Assembly: GCA_964471235.1 (NCBI GenBank)
Contig: CAYYGL010000160.1
Span: 1 to 11,275, forward strand
Length of the DNA stretch: 11,275 nucleotides
Direction of reading: 5' to 3'
Source of the DNA: CAYYGL01 sp964471235
GTDB taxonomy: Bacteria > Calditrichota > Calditrichia > RBG-13-44-9 > J075
A program made the position numbers and the translations under genes. The notes below the pieces were generated by a model that saw nothing but the letters and a program-made list of their open reading frames with translations, did not search any database and was not told the DNA's origin. Of the stretch, positions 7,127-11,275 are shown piece by piece (position 1 is the stretch's first letter; each line of letters opens with the position of its first letter).

Positions 7127-7795
7127 TTATTTATCCTCTTTTGCCTTATTCAATCGTTCTTCCAACAGCGGTTTATAAGCTTTCCGGTGATAATATAATC
7201 CCACAATAATCAATATTGAGGATAGAATTGCCATCCACAACCCGATATCCCATGATGCCACCGTTTTAAATTGCCCCACGTAACCGGTGCCCAATAAGGG
7301 GGGCACAAAGGGTTTCACAGAATTACTAAGCGGCGCATGAGGGTCCAGGTTGGTTCCGAAATTCCACAGCCAAAAATATAAATCTGCCAGAAAAATCAGG
7401 GGGAAGAATAATGCCGGGAAACTGAAAAAAGCGGCGATGGGGCTGTGGATATAAATTGCGGCAATCGCCAGTAATGCAATCACCGCAACGATCAGAATGC
7501 TAAGCGTGCGTTCCAATTGTGCGGCATCTGCCATGGAGCGCATCCCGATATAATGGTTCAATTCATCTATTTCATGCACATCTCCCTCTACCCGATTCAC
7601 ATAAGTTTTAATATGTAACCCACCCGGGTATTGGGGAGCATGCAACGTTAAGGTCCAATAGGGCAAAAAAATGGAGATTAATAACAAAAAAGCGGCGCCC
7701 CCCATCAGGAGCGTTGGCAAAAGGAAACGTTTGCGTTCTTTTTGCAGCAGTTCCGAAGGGACCCGCGGTCCCACAATTAACTCCAAATCCTTCAT
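7127..7795 (-). CDS. nosB: NosB-like membrane protein of clade II nos clusters
   Basis: This 222-residue membrane protein lies directly after nosZ, the position of nosB in clade II clusters such as that of Wolinella. NosB has no established function. A basic N-terminus (KERKR, 19-23) keeps it inside. Hydrophobic segments lie at about 24-44, 98-116, 121-146 and 184-202, and the C-terminus is charged and cytoplasmic. The large outer loop between segments 1 and 2 holds H52, H61, H74, H81, M85 and M88, including LNHYIGM (79-85); a second outer loop (147-183) carries H153 and several prolines. ATG 7795 has GGAG 7 nt upstream. The stop TAA is adjacent to the start of nosDF, so the two are translated in close succession. 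The name rests on position, size and topology rather than on a diagnostic motif. Confidence 0.7.
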   Translation of the reverse strand: MKDLELIVGPRVPSELLQKERKRFLLPTLLMGGAAFLLLISIFLPYWTLTLHAPQYPGGLHIKTYVNRVEGDVHEIDELNHYIGMRSMADAAQLERTLSILIVAVIALLAIAAIYIHSPIAAFFSFPALFFPLIFLADLYFWLWNFGTNLDPHAPLSNSVKPFVPPLLGTGYVGQFKTVASWDIGLWMAILSSILIIVGLYYHRKAYKPLLEERLNKAKEDK

Positions 7796-7822
7796 CGTTC
7801 TTCTCCATCCGATTATCGTTTG

Positions 7823-7874
7823 ATTCGGTTACCAGCCGGGTTCCCAGGAGGGCAACCCGGCATAGTAACCGGAT
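7823..7874 (-). repeat. Large hairpin in the nosZ-nosB spacer, no U-tract
   Basis: The spacer holds a long inverted repeat. GCCGGGTT (7835-7842) pairs perfectly with AACCCGGC (7854-7861); CCC and GGG inside extend it; GGTTAC (7827-7832) pairs with GTAACC (7865-7870) outside a small internal loop, with further pairing at the base. It lies 18 nt after the nosZ stop. No run of U follows in the direction of transcription, so it looks like an mRNA stabiliser or partial barrier to transcription rather than a terminator. Confidence 0.7.
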
Positions 7875-7892
7875 ACTGTTTCAGTTCAAACT

Positions 7893-9890
7893 TCAGGGTT
7901 TAACCAAAAAATACCCACTCATTTCCAGGTGCAAGGCAGAACAAAACTCGGTACAATAAAAGGGGAACACCCCGGCTTTGTCGGCAACAAATTCAACCGT
8001 CTGGGTTTCACCTGGCTCAATGCTAAGGTTTATATTGTAATAAGGCAAGCCAAATCCGTGAGTCGCATCTTTGGCGCGCTCCACATTGGTTATGTGCCAG
8101 ATAACTTTATCCCCTTTCTTCACCTGGACATGTTCGGGATTGTAGTGACTTCGTACCGCGCTCATCCAGATTTCCACCGTATTGCCCCGGCGTTTAATCC
8201 GTTCTTCTCCGGGCTTAATGCCATTGGGGTCTTTGGATTGGGTTCCCGGGTTCCAACCAATTTCCGGGTAGACTTCCCAGGGTTTCAATTTATCCGCTTT
8301 GATAATCTGGGCGTAATGGGGTTCCCCGATGCCGATGGGCATGTCGTATAGTAACTGCATGCTTTCGTTCGGCTGAGAAATATCAACCAGTTGGAAGTTC
8401 TGGGGCAGAAGTGGTCCCACGTTGGTGAACCGATCCACCGACCACTTGTTCAGGGATACCAGGTATTTCCCATCCGGATGGACATTATCGCCTTCCGCCA
8501 CAGCCAGGTGACCGATATTGTAATGAATGGAAATCTTATCCACCAGGGTCCACGGTTTTTTACCATGTTTTTTGGTCCAGGGACCTCCCAGAGTCCAACG
8601 CGCAACGGCACTTTCCAGGAACAAACTGGTGTATGCATAACCGTTCGGGTCAAATTGAGTATGCAATGGACCCAATCCCAATTCCACTTGGGCTTCCATC
8701 ACTGCATCATAATCCAGAATCGGCACACCGTAATCATCTTTTCCGGAAAATTTCTTCTGAGCGATGGCATCTTTAATTTTAGTGAAATTGTAAATTGTGG
8801 CATGGGGGTCTAATTTCCCGGAGATTACCAGGTAATTTCCGTCGGGCGTTACATCTACCCCATGTGGGCTTTTCGGTTCGGGCACAAAATAGAGCACCCC
8901 TTCTTTCACGGACGTTTCCAGGGGAAGCACATTAAAACCGTTAATCTTTTTGGTTTTACCGGCTTTAAATAAAGCGGCGGCTTTTTTCAGATTGATCACA
9001 TGAAGATAGTCCATATCCCGCTGGGAGGCGCCGGCTTCAAAGGGCGGGTTACCTTCTTCCACCCCGCCGGTGCTCATTTCGGTGTTAAATGAGTTTTCAA
9101 ATACCCAGCCTTCACTCACCAGTTTCCCGGCATCCGAGAGGTCTTGCCAGTAAGGCGGTAATTCCATGGCAAAGGATTGCCCGGGAATAATCCGACCTTT
9201 TTTCCGATCAAATTTCCAGAACGTGATCATCCCCCGGTATTTTTCTTTATATTGGTCCAGGGAAGCATATTCACCGAACCAGGGCATGGCATACTGACCC
9301 CCCTCGATAACCCATTCGGTATTGGGGGTAACAAATGTGCCGCCATGATCACTCATTGTTAGCGGATTGTTGACAATCTGTTTGGTTTCAAAATCACGTA
9401 AATCAATCACCGCTAACCGAGCGTTGGCTTTGTCATTAATAAATAAAAATTGCCCGTCATAATCCCCGCCGGTTTCCGAAAGTGCCGGGTGGTGGGTATC
9501 TCCCCAGGATAATTTTTTGCCCGGGGGATTCCCGGCATCCAGAATGGCTTTGGTCTCTTTGGAAAAACCCCATCCCTGCCAGGGTTCCGGGGTAAATACC
9601 CCAATAACTTTTAACAGGCGCATGGAGGGCACACCAATTACCAGTACCTGCCCGGAATGCCCGCCGGATGCAAACATGATATAATCATCATACTTACCGG
9701 TAGGCATGTACGTTTTGGCAGCTGCAATCAGGTCTGCCGGTGTTAATCCTCGTGCTTTGGCTATCGCTTGTAAATCTCCTCCCCCGGCTACATTAGCGGG
9801 TTGGTTATTTTTTCCGCACATCACCAGAAAAAATAACCCGGCGACAACCAATAGCAGAGTTGCCCATTTTAATGAAAAGAACTTTTGCAT
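7893..9890 (-). CDS. nosZ: Nitrous oxide reductase, clade II (Sec-dependent)
   Basis: NosZ reduces N2O to N2 outside the cytoplasmic membrane using CuA and CuZ centres. From the ATG at 9890 the protein has 665 residues. The seven CuZ histidines are visible: H133 and H134 (GDTHHP), H182 (SDHGG), H343 (SPHGV), H410 (GPLHTQ), H461 (NIGHL) and H525 (GEPHY). The C-terminal cupredoxin domain has the CuA ligands H611 (ATHGFG), C646, C650, H654 and M657 in CTEFCSALHLEM. The N-terminus MQKFFSLKW plus a hydrophobic core lacks twin arginine, which defines the Sec-type clade. Cys25 follows LVM, so it may be lipid-anchored. The frame can start at 9905, but AAGGAGG lies across that region with correct spacing to 9890. 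It starts 65 nt after the Rrf2 gene and no clear promoter is seen between them, so the two may be co-transcribed. Confidence 0.97.
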   Translation of the reverse strand: MQKFFSLKWATLLLVVAGLFFLVMCGKNNQPANVAGGGDLQAIAKARGLTPADLIAAAKTYMPTGKYDDYIMFASGGHSGQVLVIGVPSMRLLKVIGVFTPEPWQGWGFSKETKAILDAGNPPGKKLSWGDTHHPALSETGGDYDGQFLFINDKANARLAVIDLRDFETKQIVNNPLTMSDHGGTFVTPNTEWVIEGGQYAMPWFGEYASLDQYKEKYRGMITFWKFDRKKGRIIPGQSFAMELPPYWQDLSDAGKLVSEGWVFENSFNTEMSTGGVEEGNPPFEAGASQRDMDYLHVINLKKAAALFKAGKTKKINGFNVLPLETSVKEGVLYFVPEPKSPHGVDVTPDGNYLVISGKLDPHATIYNFTKIKDAIAQKKFSGKDDYGVPILDYDAVMEAQVELGLGPLHTQFDPNGYAYTSLFLESAVARWTLGGPWTKKHGKKPWTLVDKISIHYNIGHLAVAEGDNVHPDGKYLVSLNKWSVDRFTNVGPLLPQNFQLVDISQPNESMQLLYDMPIGIGEPHYAQIIKADKLKPWEVYPEIGWNPGTQSKDPNGIKPGEERIKRRGNTVEIWMSAVRSHYNPEHVQVKKGDKVIWHITNVERAKDATHGFGLPYYNINLSIEPGETQTVEFVADKAGVFPFYCTEFCSALHLEMSGYFLVKP

Positions 9891-9955
9891 AAATACCTCC
9901 TTCATCTGGTTTGGTGGACTTAATGGTTTTAACAGTCTCCCATCCCGTAACTCAC

Positions 9956-10390
9956 TTAACTTTTAGAAATTCGTAAATCTTCATCCTTGATCCGCTTTGC
10001 CACACTCTCCAAATCCGTTTCTGTAAACAATTGGGAAAGTTCCCCCCGGATGGTTGCCCAATTTTCATGAAGTGGACAGGGCTTTAATGTACCACAACCC
10101 GGAAGTCCTAAAATGCACCCATCAAATACCTGATCACATTCGATTGCCTCTACAATTTCATACAACGTAATTTCCGCAGCCGGTTTGGAAAGCGCAATAC
10201 CGCCATTCGGTCCCCGGTACGAAGTCATTAAGTTCTTCTGGGTCAACTTCTGAAGAACTTTGGTTAAAAAATGGAACGAGATTCCCAGGTTTTGGGAAAT
10301 TTCTCCAATTGACACATATTTACGATTTTTCTGAGACGCCACATACAATGCCGCCCGAATCCCATACAAACACGCTCTTGAAAAAATCAT
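9956..10390 (-). CDS. Rrf2-family transcriptional regulator with probable Fe-S cluster
   Basis: This 144-residue regulator has the Rrf2 winged helix: MIFSRACLYGIRAALYVA (1-18), the recognition region SIGEISQNLGISFHFLTKVL (27-46), and the wing YRGPNGGIALSKP (58-70). The cluster region carries C92, C99 and C105 followed by H108 (spacing C-x6-C-x5-C-x2-H), close to the IscR arrangement (C-x5-C-x5-C-x2-H) and to that of NsrR. This points to an NO-, O2- or Fe-S-status sensor. It lies immediately upstream of nosZ in the same direction, and it has its own promoter region with a perfect dyad, so it probably controls itself and the nos genes. Whether it is an NsrR-like NO sensor cannot be told from the sequence alone. 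The ribosome binding site is weak (GGAAAG or GAGAG before ATG 10390). Confidence 0.88.
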   Translation of the reverse strand: MIFSRACLYGIRAALYVASQKNRKYVSIGEISQNLGISFHFLTKVLQKLTQKNLMTSYRGPNGGIALSKPAAEITLYEIVEAIECDQVFDGCILGLPGCGTLKPCPLHENWATIRGELSQLFTETDLESVAKRIKDEDLRISKS

Positions 10391-10406
10391 CTCTCAACTT
10401 TCCATT

Positions 10407-10430
10407 ATTTAAGACTCTTTTATCTTAAAT
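10407..10430. promoter_or_regulatory. Candidate Rrf2 operator: perfect dyad upstream of the regulator gene
   Basis: ATTTAAGA (10407-10414) and TCTTAAAT (10423-10430) form a perfect 8+8 bp inverted repeat with an 8-bp spacer. It lies 16 bp before the Rrf2 start codon and covers the expected -10 region. A 24-bp AT-rich dyad at this place is what an autoregulated Rrf2 gene would show. Its sequence is not the published NsrR or IscR consensus. Confidence 0.5.
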
Positions 10431-10449
10431 TCTTCGAAAATCATTGGTT

Positions 10450-10472
10450 TGTCAAGAGAAAAAAAAAATTGT
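10450..10472 (-). promoter_or_regulatory. -35 element and upstream T-tract of the Rrf2-nosZ promoter
   Basis: On the minus strand a run of ten T (10470-10461) is followed by CTCTTGACA, giving a perfect TTGACA -35 (10455-10450). No good -10 stands at 16-18 nt; TAAGAT occurs after 22 nt, inside the dyad. The promoter may therefore be one that needs distortion or activation, or the -10 is poor. Confidence 0.4.
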
Positions 10473-10494
10473 AGAAAATATCCGGAATCTTATG

Positions 10495-10540
10495 AAAATG
10501 CCCGAAGAAAGGTGCGACGCGTTTGAAATAACTTCGGGCA
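10495..10540 (-). terminator. Probable terminator of the response-regulator gene
   Basis: TGCCCGAAG (10499-10507) and CTTCGGGCA (10532-10540) are a perfect 9-bp inverted repeat with a 24-nt loop. On the minus strand the stem runs into TTTT (10498-10495). It sits 15 nt past the response-regulator stop. The short T-tract and large loop make it a moderate call. Confidence 0.55.
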
Positions 10541-10554
10541 AGAGGTTGGGTTCG

Positions 10555-10977
10555 CTATGCTTCAGAGATATGAGTGATGTTGCTTTCCTGTTGATTTATT
10601 AATTGGGAAATTCGGTTCAGCAATTCTTCATCCTCGATGGGTTTATCAAGATAGTCATTACAGCCCAGCCGCATTAATTCGACCAATGCTTCTTTACTGC
10701 CATGCCCGGTAATTACCAATACCGGAATATCAATCCTTGCGGCTCGGAGCTCGGCTATCAATTCGGTTCCGGACATCCCCGGCATCAGCAAATCGGTGAT
10801 GAGCAAATCCACCGGCTGGCGATTTTTTCGAGCTTCCCGGATAATCGATAACGCTTCCCTGCCATCGGTCGCAGAACTGACTTTATAATCAGCAGCTTCC
10901 AGAATAAATTCAAATGAGCGCAGCATATTCTCTTCGTCATCTGCGACCACTATATGTTTTTTCCGCTTCCTACGCAT
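10555..10977 (-). CDS. Single-domain (receiver-only) response regulator
   Basis: From the ATG at 10977 this is a 140-residue CheY-like receiver protein. The acidic pocket is D13-D14 (VVADDEE), the phosphoacceptor is D62 in DLLMPGMSG, the switch threonine is T90 (VITGHG) and the conserved lysine is K112 (DYLDKPI). After the domain only a short tail (LINQQESNITHISEA) follows, so no DNA-binding or enzymatic output domain is attached. The frame opens back to a TTG at 11037, but that extension does not resemble receiver sequence and the basic MRRKRKKHIVVADDEE start is usual for such proteins; the ribosome binding site is weak either way. No histidine kinase is in the window. It is separated from the Rrf2 gene by a probable terminator, so a link to N2O respiration is only positional. 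Confidence 0.85.
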   Translation of the reverse strand: MRRKRKKHIVVADDEENMLRSFEFILEAADYKVSSATDGREALSIIREARKNRQPVDLLITDLLMPGMSGTELIAELRAARIDIPVLVITGHGSKEALVELMRLGCNDYLDKPIEDEELLNRISQLINQQESNITHISEA

Positions 10978-11275
10978 TGCTCTGAAATGTAAATTTGTTA
11001 ACGATTTTCTACCGGTTACAACAGAATATACATTCAAAAAACCTGCCAGAATAGTTTCTATGGTGGCATCCTGTTTATTTTTAACAAATTACAGAAGATT
11101 GAAAACGAGTTGGTTAAACCAGATGTTGCTGCCACGGATAAACAAAATCCCCAATCATAACAATTTTATAAGACTCAAAAAAACAAGCGATTAGAAATTT
11201 TAGTATATATGTGGCGAGAGAGAAGATTTGTAGCACCCTTCGCAAAATGGGAAATGATAGATGCAAATATTCGAA
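10978..11275. other. Gene-free stretch upstream of the response regulator
   Basis: This AT-rich 298-bp stretch holds no recognisable gene, RNA or repeat. A minus-strand open frame runs in from the right edge to a stop at 11114, but its 53 codons resemble no protein family. Any promoter for the response regulator would be here; no convincing pair of boxes was found. Confidence 0.4.

Noticed and set aside
9891..9905. Upstream ATG giving a five-residue longer NosZ
   Set aside because: The AAGGAGG ribosome binding site for the ATG at 9890 lies inside this extension, so the shorter start is clearly the real one.
9891..9955. A separate nosZ promoter or FNR/DNR box in the spacer after the Rrf2 gene
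   Set aside because: No TTGAT-N4-ATCAA or acceptable -35/-10 pair could be found in the spacer; co-transcription with the Rrf2 gene is simpler.
11114..11275. Minus-strand open frame of 53 codons entering from the right edge and ending at TAA
   Set aside because: The translation is AT-rich and hydrophobic with no recognisable family motif, and the region has no clear coding character; chance opening at the edge is more likely, though a gene end cannot be excluded.
1..11275. tRNA or rRNA genes, CRISPR arrays, insertion sequences, attachment sites
   Set aside because: No spaced direct repeats, transposase frames, terminal inverted repeats or RNA gene signatures were seen on either strand.

Overview
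Every gene that can be supported lies on the minus strand, so the window reads from right to left. It holds a compact clade II (Sec-type) nitrous oxide reductase cluster. Downstream of it is the start of a second respiratory operon, built around a molybdopterin oxidoreductase. The host is probably an anaerobic or facultative respiring bacterium. Base composition is moderate, Shine-Dalgarno sequences are strong (AGGAGG or AAGGAGG before several genes), and two promoters carry TTGACA -35 boxes. These traits fit neither typical Proteobacteria (clade I, Tat-exported NosZ with NosR) nor typical Bacteroidota (weak Shine-Dalgarno use, different promoters). A lineage such as Calditrichota or a related FCB group, or a Firmicute-like denitrifier, is possible, but the window alone does not decide it.

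Layout from upstream to downstream: (a) 10555-10977, an orphan receiver-domain response regulator ending at a hairpin (10495-10540). (b) 9956-10390, an Rrf2-family regulator with a three-Cys/His cluster, whose promoter region carries a perfect 8+8 bp dyad. (c) 7893-9890, nosZ with complete CuA and CuZ ligand sets and a Sec/lipoprotein-like signal. (d) A large hairpin without a U-tract (7823-7874). (e) 7127-7795, a NosB-like membrane protein. (f) 4784-7126, NosD and NosF in one reading frame. (g) 3926-4762, NosY. (h) 3462-3929, NosL, overlapping nosY by ATGA. (i) 2819-3241, a monoheme cytochrome c lipoprotein followed by a strong terminator (2744-2783). After that come (j) a promoter (2610-2638) and paired TTGCAATA repeats, (k) a HTH-PocR regulator (1779-2561), (l) a TorD-family chaperone (1151-1813) and (m) the N-terminal 374 residues of a Tat-exported PsrA/PhsA-like molybdoenzyme (1-1123), which runs off the window.

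How they work together: NosZ reduces N2O to N2 outside the cytoplasmic membrane. NosD, NosF and NosY, with the copper lipoprotein NosL, assemble its copper centre. The cytochrome c lipoprotein is the likely electron donor, and the Rrf2 protein probably tunes expression to NO, O2 or Fe-S status. In the second operon, the PocR-domain protein probably senses a small ligand and controls the molybdoenzyme, and the TorD homologue matures it before Tat export.

The most notable feature is the NosD-NosF fusion. The known NosDFY complex is NosD1F2Y2, so a strict fusion would change the subunit ratio. A good ribosome binding site and ATG sit exactly at the NosF boundary, so free NosF could also be made from the same message.
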